Source of the DNA: Neocallimastix lanati (nom. inval.)
Lineage: Eukaryota; Neocallimastigomycota; Neocallimastigomycetes; Neocallimastigales; Neocallimastigaceae
Direction: 5' to 3'
DNA length: 10,724 bases
NCBI GenBank assembly: GCA_016946835.1
Contig: JACVTC010000728.1
Coordinates: forward strand, 1-10,724
Shown here: positions 1 to 9,600 of the stretch, one piece after another
Layout of the letters: each line of letters opens with the position of its first letter
Position numbering within the stretch: the first letter of the stretch is position 1
Made by a program: the position numbers and the translations under genes
The notes under the pieces: model-generated
Seen by the model: the letters and a program-made list of their open reading frames with translations, nothing else
What the model was told of the DNA's origin: nothing
The model's database searches: none

Positions 1-374
1 ATTAATCCAATGTCAAATAACCTTTTTTTTTTACGAATCATCTCAATGCTAATTCTTGGTTTTTCAATCTTTGCGCAAGCAACTCTAAAAAAAAAAAAAA
101 AAAAAAGGAATGGTGTTTTATTACATGACTTAATATTATATTCATAACCAATATGCCTCTGTCTCCAAGAAAATCGGTTATAGTAAGTATATTTTTCAAG
201 GAAAGTTCTTTATCACCAGTATTTCTGGTTACAATTTATTTTTTTTTTTTTTTTTAATTGTGAACAACAGACTTCCTGATAGGAGAGAGGTCTATTTACT
301 GGTATTCAACCATCCTGTTCATATAATGAAGAACCATCATTTTATAATTATATATAATATAGATATCTTAGTTA

Positions 375-408
<34 letters not shown>

Positions 409-540
409 GAATCAAAAGTGCTCCAATTAGTAACATTTTTGCTTTCCTCAAGGCAGATGGCCTGATGGTCATTTAAAGGCTTCCTCTGAACTTGGTCATT
501 GGTTGAGAAGAAGTCCTACTAATAATAAGATCTTCTAAGG
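1..540. other. AT-rich DNA without a supportable gene
   Basis: Contains an A run near 97-115, T runs near 240-255 and a 30-base T run at 378-407. The stretch 430-540 is less AT-rich and could be an eroded upstream part of the LINE endonuclease. I could not match any motif there in any frame. No RNA gene or coding region is supported. Confidence 0.5.
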
Positions 541-1920
541 TTTTTATTGTGGACCTCAATATGTCCTCCTGAAAAATTTTAGAAACACATTCCAAAATAT
601 TTTCTTGATTGGACTGTTGCTAAGCTATCTAGTAAATAATATTACATATGTCAAGGGTTCTAAGTCCTCAGACATTGATCACATAATCTATAATCTATAC
701 TAAAGCTATGATTCCTCATGCTCACTTATCATCTTCTTGTTCTTTTTTTTTTTTTTTTGTTGTATATATCTGATCATAAACATATTGTATTGTCTTGTAA
801 TATGGAACATTCAAATTATTTAATGAAACTTAAACAATCTTTCAAAATAGTCTAAGCATATTTGTAATACTCAGAATACAAATTATACTGTCTCATAATT
901 ATTTTTATGTTTTAGCAAGTAATCTTGAATCCAAATTTGATGAAACATCAGCTGGTGATGGGATGAAAGAATTTTATTAATACTTCAATCAGTGTTGTTA
1001 AAAAGAAATTAAAGCAGTTATTCCCTCCAAATTTAAAGGCCCTGCATTCCACTGCAAAGAGTATATAAAGAAGATTTCAATTGCTAAATATTTAGCATAT
1101 GAAAATATTAAACCTTTCTCAGATTGCCCTTCGATGGATGTTTCTTTTAAATTAATTTAATCCAGTATCATAAGGTTATGCAAGGGTTTGAAAAAAGCTT
1201 AAAAGTACCTTACGTTTCAATCGTTATAAAGTAAAAAAAAAAAAAAAAAAAAAACGTTACTAAGTAAAATATTGTCAAAAAAATTAGTAACGTTTTTTTT
1301 TTTTTTTTTTATATATATAAACAAAGACTCTATCATCGTGATTTGGCATGATCTCAAGAAAATCTCCAAACCTGCATATTCAGCTTCTACTTTTCATATT
1401 CTTCTGGTTAAGTCTAAATCTGGTCAAGGAATCTATTTGATCCCAAATGATCAACTTAAATGTTGGGCTGAACATGACAAGGACTTAGCGTCTATTATAT
1501 TCTACTGGTCATAGTTTAAACCAAGACTATTGGGCAAAAGGTTTTCCCGCAATAATCCTCGTAATCTAAATACCTGGAAATATAAATGATTCCTATTTTT
1601 CTCTCTCTGATATAAGTCTGATATAAGGAATACAGTACTTTCTATGAAGGGTAACCAAGCTCCTTGGACCTGATGGTATATTTCTATTGAATTTTATAAA
1701 GCCTTCTTCTGTAATCATGATCTATAAAAGAAAGATTTCCTTCAGCCGGTAAATGCCTTGAGAATTATTTTTAAAAAAAAAATACGGGAAGGTTCTTTTC
1801 CTAATGGACGGAACTCTGCATCTACATCTATTGTTTCTATTCTAAAGAAAGGGGATCTTTCCCAATTGTAATAATTACAGATGATGAGACTACAATGTGA
1901 TGTCTCTCGCTCCTCCATAA
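540..1920 (+). mobile_element. Decayed non-LTR (LINE) retrotransposon ORF2 relic: endonuclease end, linker, N-terminal reverse transcriptase
   Basis: Readable fragments lie in the order expected for a LINE ORF2. Bases 665-685 read SSDIDHI, like the SxIDHI motif of APE-type endonucleases. Bases 769-780 read SDHK, the endonuclease's C-terminal motif. Bases 921-1200 give a linker with KFKGPAFHCKEYI. Bases 1320-1590 read QLKCWAEHDKDLAS and NNPRNLNTW, typical of the pre-RT linker. Then come VLSMKGNQAP (1635-1664), GPDGI (1666-1680), EFYKAFF (1689-1709), GSFPN, KKGDLSQ (1845-1865) and NNYR (1870-1881). The GPDG...EFYK...KKGD...NNYR order is the start of LINE reverse transcriptases. The catalytic YADD region and 3' end are absent; similarity fades near the poly(T) at 1947. 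Stops and frame changes are numerous, so it is dead. The left limit is uncertain. Confidence 0.72.
1233..1310. repeat. 27-bp-stem inverted repeat capped with poly(A)/poly(T), inside the LINE relic
   Basis: A run of 22 A followed by CGTTACTAA (1233-1263) is mirrored by TTAGTAACG followed by 18 T (1284-1310). The loop is 20 bases (1264-1283). All nine non-homopolymer stem positions pair exactly, giving 27 continuous base pairs. It sits between two recognisable pieces of the LINE linker, so it looks like a later insertion or a local fold-back product. No clear target duplication is visible. Confidence 0.85.
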
Positions 1921-2445
1921 GTCAAACGGAGATAATACCATTGAAGTTTTTTTTTTTTTTTTATTTTCCATTTTTTTTTTTTTTTAAAAAAAAACACCTT
2001 ATCAACGCAATTCCACATTTTCTGGGGAAAAGAGGAAGGAATGGTTCAATTTTTTAGAAAGTAGAAAAAAAAAAAAAAAAAAAAAAAAACAATAAAGGAA
2101 TGAAAAAGTTATTCTCTTTGGAAAAAAAAAAAAACCTTCAAATCAAATCCAGTGTAATCCTTTATTCGCTTGTGTTTTTCGTGTAATTCTTGTTTTTTGT
2201 TTTTTTGAATGTTTTGATCCAAATAGAGGTGCATGCTGCTGCGGAACCTTGCCCAATGACTATAGCAAAAAACAACATTGGTTTAGGAGGGATTGGAATA
2301 GTGAGGATTCTTATCTTTAAGAAATTTTTTTTTTTAATGGAATCAAATGCTTTTCTAACTTTATTATTCTTTTTTTTTTTGTATGATGGGATTTCAGTTA
2401 AAAAGTATTTAAAAAAAAAAAGTACTCTTAGGTAAGTACAACAAT

Positions 2446-2505
2446 TCGGTTTAGGTTTAGGTAGCTCTTGTCTTGAAAGATAAAAGGTAAGGGTAAGGGG
2501 TAAGG
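2446..2505 (+). repeat. Telomere-like G-rich patch (TTTAGG then GGTAA-type repeats)
   Basis: Two TTTAGG-type units occur near 2450-2461. At 2486-2505 there are four G runs of 2, 3, 4 and 2 bases, each separated by TAA. This resembles degenerate telomere repeat and could form a two-layer G-quadruplex with three-base loops. It is short and isolated, so chance or a repaired break are both possible. Confidence 0.4.
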
Positions 2506-2765
2506 TAATTAATATATAAAAGAAAAAAAAAAATTTTTTTTTTTTTATTTGAAACTTCCCCTCGTACTACAAAACCTGCACATTTATTAGTATTAAATTA
2601 CATTTCATTATTTCTCTTCCAACTTACTGGTTAAATTTTTAACAATTTCCTTTTTTTTGAGCCAAATTTGAGATCTTGTTGGGGCACATTAGCATAATGA
2701 CATCTTCAGTCGAGATCGCCATACTTTATCCCATTTATTTAAAAACGTTAATAATGAACAAGTTC

Positions 2766-2833
2766 AAAAAAAAAAAAAAAAAAAATAAAAAAATAAAAAT
2801 AAAAATTTGGGGGGGGAGAGAGAGAGAGAGAGG
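2766..2833 (+). repeat. Compound low-complexity tract: A run, A4-6T units, G8, (AG)8
   Basis: Twenty A (2766-2785) pass into A-rich units spaced by single T, then eight G (2809-2816) and about eight AG dinucleotides (2817-2832). G8 next to (AG)n is notable in DNA this AT-rich. Confidence 0.85.
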
Positions 2834-2973
2834 AACAACCAGATGACGATGACGAAAATGCTCCTTTCCTTAATACTACCTACCACTAAAAATGATTCCA
2901 ATCATTGTCCCGACCACCCTTACTTACGCACCCAAAGCCATGAAAGATAAGTCTAGGATTTTCATTTTCAAAT

Positions 2974-3018
2974 AAATTAAAATTTATATTAATATTAATA
3001 TTAAAATTAAAATTAAAA
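2974..3018 (+). repeat. ATTAAT/ATTAAA hexamer repeat
   Basis: Direct hexamer units, first of ATTAAT type and then of AATTAA/ATTAAA type, run across about 45 bases. The Asn/Ile/Phe repeat peptides this gives on the minus strand are a simple-sequence artefact, not a gene. Confidence 0.7.
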
Positions 3019-3533
3019 CTTCCCCTCCTCCCCCCCTCTGTGGTTACCGAAGTGATAAATGATAAATATTTCATTAAGTTAATACATTAAAGTATGGGAA
3101 GTGAATCATCCTCCCTTTTTTTTTTTTTTTTTTTTTTGGACCTTAAAAAAAAAAAAAAAAGCATGGTACTTAATTTTTATTTTCAAAAAAAATTTTTTTT
3201 TGTCTTCTGACCATATAATTCTTAATGAAATGAAAAGATTTATACCTTCTTCTCGGTTACTCAATCCATATTATTCAGGTCTACTAAATCCTTTATCAAT
3301 TCCATAGTTAGAGAGATGCTATTAGCTATGTTTTTTTTTTTCCACAATTTTTTTTTTTTAACCCATTATTAAGAAGAGAGATGCCATGATAGTTATTACA
3401 ATCTAATGGATTTTCCCTTTTTTTAATTATGAAGAGATATCATGAATGCGATAATCCATAATTTTAGAAAATCACCAATTCCAAATACGATGGATGAAGG
3501 CTTATGAGACTTTTTTTAAAAACCAAATGAAAA

Positions 3534-3720
<187 letters not shown>

Positions 3721-4256
3721 GTATTATAATTTTTTTCCATTAAATTTCTTCTGAATCCCTCTTAATACCAAAAAAATCAAAAAAAAAAAAGCTTTGAAGA
3801 ATTCCAATTGGAATCCCATCCAAGGACCACAAGCTTTAAAAATTAGGGGGTAGATGTTGAAGAGATCACCTCTCAAATTTCAAATTTCTTTATGGCTTAT
3901 ATCATATATCATAGTTAATTTCCCCTTTTTTTTTTGTTGCTTTAGATTTCCAAAATTCCTAAGTGTATCGTGAATCTTTCCGGGAAATCTTTAGAATGAC
4001 TATGATCTGAAATAGAATTTAAAATCTGAAGAATCTAACTAAGGAAATTTTTATAATGAGAAAGCCCGGCTTTTAATTTAATCATTGATAGAAGATACTA
4101 ATTATTTGGTTATTGCCTTTAATGAGATGAGAGACTGTAAATGATCATACATACATTCATTTTTTTTTATATATACATTTTCATGGCTTGTCTACAAATC
4201 ATTTTTCATTTTTTTTTTAAGAGGTAACGAACCTCCAATTTTTAATCTAATATAAT

Positions 4257-4314
<58 letters not shown>

Positions 4315-4443
4315 ATATGCTACATTTTTTTTTTTTGTAAATTGATTCACATTGTCTATAATACAGGTCAACAAATTTTTAGCAAAATTCATTTGAACCA
4401 CCTGTAGATTTATAACGCTTAAATTTGTTTATAACTTTTAAAT

Positions 4444-4476
<33 letters not shown>

Positions 4477-4660
4477 CCTTTTAAAGATAATAAATTTTAC
4501 TGGGAATTCTAAATATCGCTTTTCTGATTTCTGCTGACCGTATAACTGATAGATTCTTAAACAATGGAATTAGTAGTGTTAATGAACTTTTCAACAATAT
4601 TTCAATTTCCTTACTAAGAATATTAAATTTATTGTGATTATTTTTTTTTCTCGTTATGTT
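3721..4660. other. AT-rich intergenic DNA with homopolymer and TA tracts
   Basis: Holds a 14-bp perfect palindrome at 3801-3814 (centre CAATTG), a (TA)n tract running into a T run (4256-4309), and a 32-base T run at 4445-4476. No coding motif or RNA gene recognised. Confidence 0.5.
4256..4309 (+). repeat. (TA)n tract followed by poly(T)
   Basis: Alternating TA from about 4256 to 4290, broken once by AAA near 4268, continuing into a 20-base T run. Simple sequence; likely length-variable. Confidence 0.85.
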
Positions 4661-5105
4661 CGAATGTGTTGCTGTTCATAATGTTGCATTTTGGAATGTT
4701 ACATTTTAAAGTGTGGCTTTTAAATTAAAATTGTTTTGTAATTTAACGCCCCACATTTTTATGTGTTACATTAAACTATATCTTTAAAATTGATTATTAT
4801 TTTATTATTATTTTATCAAAAAATATCTAATATTAAAATGTATCTTTTCTTTAAAATTGATTATTATTTTATTATTATTTTACCAAAAATATTTAATATT
4901 AAAATATTATCTTTAAAAATTAGATATTATTCAATACTATTCGATTATTATTTTATTAAAAATTAAAAATAGTATTATTCTTCATTTATCAAATCTAATT
5001 TAAGCTACCCTACATAAACTAATAATAAAATTACACTTCATTTCCTATAAAGCCACGTTACGAAATGCAACATCCCCTTTTAGAACACTACTATCCATCC
5101 CAATA
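4660..5105. mobile_element. Possible fold-back (MITE-like) element with imperfect terminal inverted repeats
   Basis: The left end (about 4665-4745) contains, in order, GTGTTG, ATGTTGCATTT, GTTACATTTT, GTGTGGCTTTTAAA and TGTAATTTA. The reverse complement of the right end (about 5020-5100) contains GTGTTC, ATGTTGCATTT, GTAACGTGGCTTTATA and GTGTAATTTTA in the same order. The ends are therefore similar but inverted, around about 300 bases of AT-rich filler. No transposase is visible. Gaps and mismatches are many, so an old, non-autonomous element is the best reading; a chance match in biased DNA is the alternative. Confidence 0.4.
4781..4975 (+). repeat. Diverged tandem repeat, about 62-67-bp unit, 2-3 copies
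   Basis: Units start with TCTTTAAAATTGATTATTAT at 4781, again at 4848, and in weaker form at 4910. The first two share the following TTTATTATTATTTTA, CAAAAA, and TAATATTAAAAT blocks. The third is recognisable only by its start and by a GATTATTATTTTATTAAAAA block. It lies inside the possible fold-back element. Confidence 0.75.
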
Positions 5106-5655
5106 GTTATATAAGGTTTGTGTATCTTAATAGTATTAATAATAACGAATAATAAGTTAAAACAAAAAGCAATCGTAATAGAACACCTCCTTTTTTCAAC
5201 TTATACTAATTTATACTCCTAAATACTAATGATAATTAAAAAAAAAAAAAAAAAAAAAAACTTATACTAAATAAATATTCACACAAATGATAATAAATTA
5301 TTCCATAACACCATACCAAAAACACATAAAGTATTTAGAATTGAATTAGATAATTCTTATCTTTATTTATTCATTAATTATTTGCTTTTACAATATTATT
5401 ATAATTACTATTTAATTTTCTTATTTACCTTAAGAGTAATACTTACCTTACTCATTAGCATCATGTTATATTGTTATTATTATATAAATAATTAAATACA
5501 TGATTGATTATTAAAGATTGACTAAAATAATTAAATAATTAATTTATTTAAATTAAAGGCATAATATAAATGTATTTTAATATCTAATAATATATATAGT
5601 TACATAACCACATTATTGCTAATTGTTTGAGATTACTTAATAGGTTCTTTTTTAC
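5106..5655. other. AT-rich intergenic DNA
   Basis: Very low GC (for example, 8 G/C in 60 bases at 5461-5520), with a run of A at about 5239-5260. No gene, RNA or organised repeat that I can support. Confidence 0.5.
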
Positions 5656-5659
5656 AATA

Positions 5660-6085
5660 CCCTCCTAAGATGCAAGCTGCTGTTGGTTGACGACGTTAGC
5701 AATGAATTGGTTATAACTATAACCTTGGTAATCCTTAAAGTAGGTCAATATAGTAGGGATTTTTAGTCTTCTTCTTACTCTATCGAAAAGACATCTATAA
5801 TTATTTACATCTTACATCTTCTACAGTGTTCCATTCTAGTAGTTGTGTCGGACGGTAGCTCGTATCATCACAAAAATCGAGTTGTTCGAATCGGAGATAG
5901 TATTAGTCTCACGTGTTCTGTTACCCCTGGGCTCCAATTCAACTTCTTATAGGATTTTCGTTCCTCTTTGTTGCGCTCGATTAATGGCGATCATCATATC
6001 TTTTTTCTCTCTTCAAGCTCTTCCTCGCAAAGCTAATTCTTCTTCTTGGTCACTCTCCTGGTAATCTTTAATCTTCTAGACCTCA
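5660..6085 (-). pseudogene. Higher-GC coding relic of unrecognised origin
   Basis: GC rises sharply here (28 of 60 bases at 5881-5940) compared with its flanks. On the minus strand two stretches read like diverged protein. The upstream one (6029-5812) starts with an acidic/basic EEELEERKK run, passes two tandem stops, and continues ERNKEERKSYKKLNWSPGV to CRRCKM. The downstream one (about 5810-5665), one frame over, contains LFDRVRRRLKIPTILTYF and NQFIANVVNQQQLAS before a TAG. Stops and at least one frame change mean it is not intact. The charged helix-like start followed by an Arg-rich segment would suit a transposon-encoded or DNA-binding protein, but I do not recognise the family. The plus-strand open frame at 5843-6064 is its shadow. 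Confidence 0.45.
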
Positions 6086-6104
6086 AGATCTCTTGCTTTA
6101 TTTT

Positions 6105-6140
6105 ATATCTTCAATATTAAATATTTAATATTTAAGATAT
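6105..6140. repeat. 36-bp palindrome (one mismatch)
   Basis: The central 20 bases (6113-6132) are a perfect palindrome of AATATT/AAATATTT type. It extends outward across one mismatch (6112 against 6133) to ATATCTT/AAGATAT, giving 17 of 18 paired positions per arm with no loop. It lies just at the edge of the higher-GC relic. Confidence 0.85.
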
Positions 6141-6175
6141 TAATTAAAAATTCATTTTTTTATTTAAAAAAGAAT

Positions 6176-6226
6176 ATTATAAATGCTCTGAAAGATTTCA
6201 TTATTTAAAAAAAAAAATATTATAAT

Positions 6227-6257
<31 letters not shown>

Positions 6258-6283
6258 TTGAAATCATTCAGCGAATTTATAAT
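6176..6283. repeat. Imperfect inverted repeat, 25-bp arms, poly(A)-rich loop
   Basis: The left arm 6176-6200 (ATTATAAATGCTCTG...TTTCA) pairs with the right arm 6259-6283 (TGAAATC...TTTATAAT) at 22 of 25 positions. The 58-base spacer includes a 25-base A run (6233-6257). The arms include non-AT positions (CTCTGAAAG against ATTCAGCGA), so the match is not only compositional. Confidence 0.75.
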
Positions 6284-6571
6284 AATATTAATAATTTATT
6301 TTTTAAAAAAAATCTTTTTAAATCCAATTTTTGATTATGAATTAAAGTTTGAAGGATTTAAAATTTAGTGAAATAAATATAATACTAATACTAATATTAA
6401 TAATAATAATAATAATAAAATCTAAATATTATTTATTCAATTTACCTATTTATTTACTTATTTATTATTTATTGGTTAGATTATTTTTTTCTTATTATTA
6501 CATCTGCTATTAATATTATTATCATGATTTTTATTATTATTTTTATTGTTATTTTGTTTATTAAAGTACTA
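6284..6571. other. AT-rich spacer downstream of the scaffoldin-like gene
   Basis: Only AT-rich simple sequence, including a short (TAA)n near 6398-6420 and TTTA-type repeats near 6445-6470. It is the 3' flank of the minus-strand gene. Polyadenylation signals cannot be singled out because AATAAA occurs by chance many times. Confidence 0.5.
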
Positions 6572-6572
6572 A

Positions 6573-6609
<37 letters not shown>

Positions 6610-6632
6610 TATTATTAGTATTATTATTGTTA
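6572..6632. repeat. ATT/AAT microsatellite abutting the gene's stop codon
   Basis: About 20 imperfect ATT units on the plus strand (AAT on the gene's strand), immediately 3' of the TAA at 6633-6635. A further short run at 6650-6664 lies inside the coding region and gives the Asn run near the C-terminus. Confidence 0.9.
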
Positions 6633-9600
6633 TTATAAATACAATCTTTTATTATTATTATTATACATTCTTCCATCAATTGGATAATACTTCCATTGTG
6701 TCTCTCTATTTACCACTAATTTATCATTTTCCGGATCATCCGGATAATAATATCTTTCTTCATTATATCTTACACATTTACCTTCGGCCGAACTCAATTT
6801 TTCAAGAGCAATATACGTTATTCCAGTTTCTGTAGATACACAAGTTTGACCTGCATTAACAGATCCCGATATCAACTTACATTTTTCTTTTTGGTGATTG
6901 TAGTTACATTTTGCCGTTACTGAAGCAGTACAGATTTCCCCATTACATGTAATCGTATTATCTCCATTGAATAATGTATTTTCGCGATAAATTCCAGCTT
7001 CAAAGACATCCATAAATTCTTTTGTTATAATATTTTCAGTTATAGAATTAATGTAGTTTGTTAAATCTAAATTATAAGCACTAAATTGATCTACTACATA
7101 CGCTTCGTCTCCAATTTTATAATATTCACTGTTGAATCGGTAGGCATCAATATACAATTAATTTTGTCAATGCCAGTATTAACTTCTTCGAATGCAAAGT
7201 AATATTTTCCATTACTAGTTTCACACATATTTCCTGCTTTCACCATATTACCATCTTCATCTAATTCGTCTTCAAACTTCTCATCAGAATAAGAAATATA
7301 ACATATATTATTATTCGAATTATATGGTGAACATTTAGTTTCACTTTCGACAATGCTCCAGTTACCTTCATCATATTTATATAATGTTTTTACTTCTTTT
7401 TTATTATTATTATCATAATGATATGGATTAATAAAGTAACCTCTATGGCTAATTTCTTGTACTTTATCGTATATTATAATACACACTGAGCTTTTCTTAC
7501 ATTTATAAACATAACTAATATCAGTAATATCCTTTTCATTTGCTGAATTATTTGTAAACAATTTACGATCACTATCAAGGAAGATAATTTCTTCTTTGTT
7601 ATATTTATTAGTCCACTCACATTTTGAATTACTACATTTTCCAGTATACAAAGTCTTTGAAAGCTCTTCATAAACAGTCTTATCATTACTATTATCATCA
7701 GATATTAAACTACATACACCTTTATTACATTTGTACATCAACCTATCCTTCAGAACAAAGTGATCAAATTCATCATCATAAATATTTTGAATTACTTCAT
7801 TCTTTGATATATTTACTAATATATATCCTGTGGAGGGAATCTGCATCAGGAAAATCGCCATAATTAGCTATTTGAACTATTTGAGTTTCAGAACCAATAA
7901 CTTTCTCAAAATCTACTGATCCATCAAAATTAGTAGTCTTTGCCGATTTACATAATTTATATTTTCCACTTATTTTCACAATTTCACCACCCTTCTTACA
8001 TTCTTTTCCTATCTCTTCTTTATATACCTCACAACCTCCACTTTTTGTACATTTTAATAATGGATAGAAATTATTTGTATCCGTTGAATTCGTTAATTTA
8101 CTCAAACCATAGTTATATCCAGCATTTATATACCAACCATTACCAATTTCTTCACTACTCTTTTCTATACATCCATTTTCGCTAGTACATTTAATTATAT
8201 CTCCTGCATTATGTTCTAATATATCCACACTAACCTTTGAATTCAACATCCATCCCTCAAAGTAATCCATTTCATTACAAATTACAGGATTATTTCTGTA
8301 TCCACAATACCATCCAATTCAAGACCGGTTTGTATACATTGTATAATTGGCTTTGCTTTATTTGAAGATACATAAAATCCTACTGACGGTTTAACATTTA
8401 CCACACAATTACTTCCGCTATCTCCCTTACAATAAATTAATTCGGTAGCGATACCTGTCATATTTGCCTTTATATACCAATTTTTATTTGGTAATTCGAT
8501 TTTATCACAAGATCCAGTTTGTTCACATTTATATAATATACCAGCTTCGGTAAATATAGTATTATCGCTAGTCACTTCATCGATAATTTTCATATCTTCG
8601 GGATTAACAATCTTATAAGAATTCCATTTTATGCTAGTTACATTGTATGGATTAACAGATACAATAATTTCTGTATTATTGGCTGAAATACTAGGGAATG
8701 TAGCCATATTTGAAACATTCATTATAGCATTATAACTTTCTTTTCCTACTTCAACTTGCTTCAACATCGTCTGGCAAAGCTTAAATTTTTCATCATTATA
8801 AATTAATGATCCACTAGAGGTGCAGTTACTAATTTTTTGGGCTTCAGCAATTTTACAATTATTACTAGCACACTCAATGAAATGATTATCTTTAAATTTA
8901 TCATTGAAATACCAACCACTATTAATTCCACTCACTTCATTACATTGGACAGTTGTTGCAGTTTCTAATTCATCATCTACTAGATATGATTTTTTCATCA
9001 CAATAATAAAGAGTTCCTGTTTTTGATGTAACATTTGGTATATCTCTTTGGGTACTGTAAAGGATATATCCTTTATTCACATATTGTGTCATTGACATGT
9101 TATCAATACGAACAATTATATTTGCTTTATCGTTTAAATTTTTTTCATTGTTACTGATCGCAATACTTCCAAATTTATTACCGGAAGTGATGCTCATAAC
9201 AAAGTATTTTTCATTATTACTAAATCCTTCACCCTGAGTTTTACTTATACATAACTTCAATGTCTTTTTATCTTTTGTTCTTATTAATCTTCCAATTGTT
9301 TTTTCATTGCATGATGATGTTTTCATAAATAATGCTTCTATAACCCTTCTCCTTTTCTGTAATAGATGTTGGATAAAATGTATCAGATTCACTGCCAGCA
9401 ATAATACAATTTCCATTTGAACAAACAATCGGGGCTAAATATTCCTTTTGATTTGGAATATTTTGCTGATCTCCATTCAGATAATATCCGTCTAATGGTT
9501 TCTCATTTAAGAACAACTCATATCTGAATTTTTACAGAAATATAATTTATTCTCAGTATTAGAATCCCTTCTTGTTTTTTCCCCTTCATTAACATTAGAA

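Larger units (their letters stand above)
1920..3533. other. Low-complexity intergenic DNA
   Basis: Dominated by homopolymers (a 25-base A run at 2065-2089, a paired A/T block near 2523-2546, T and A runs at 3117-3160). The short open frames here are mostly homopolymer-encoded Phe/Lys runs with no recognisable motif. A slightly GC-richer patch at about 2215-2320 matches nothing I recognise on either strand. Confidence 0.5.

Noticed and set aside
2190-2435. 81-codon open frame on the plus strand
   Set aside because: Half is homopolymer-coded Phe/Lys, no motif is seen, and codon use is unlike the long gene.
2428-2437. AGGTAAGT, a good intron 5' splice match
   Set aside because: No credible exon on its left and no paired acceptor; likely chance in a GGTAA-rich patch.
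2886-3074. 62-codon minus-strand open frame
   Set aside because: Central Asn/Ile/Phe repeat comes from the hexamer tract; no family resemblance.
3101-3307. 68-codon plus-strand open frame
   Set aside because: Poly-Phe and poly-Lys from T and A runs; the remaining tail is short and unrecognised.
3300-3450. Three loosely similar GAGAGATGC/GAGATATCATG words
   Set aside because: Too short and variable in spacing to call a repeat family.
4220-4236. Small GAGGT...ACCTC hairpin resembling a tRNA arm
   Set aside because: Five base pairs only; no acceptor, D or anticodon arm around it.
6524-6835. 103-codon plus-strand open frame rich in Ile/Leu/Tyr
   Set aside because: Antisense to the scaffoldin-like gene end and to the ATT microsatellite; the minus strand has the repeat motifs.
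7624-8185. Plus-strand open frames opposite the scaffoldin-like gene
   Set aside because: Shadows: no motifs, while the minus strand carries continuous Cys/GWY repeats.
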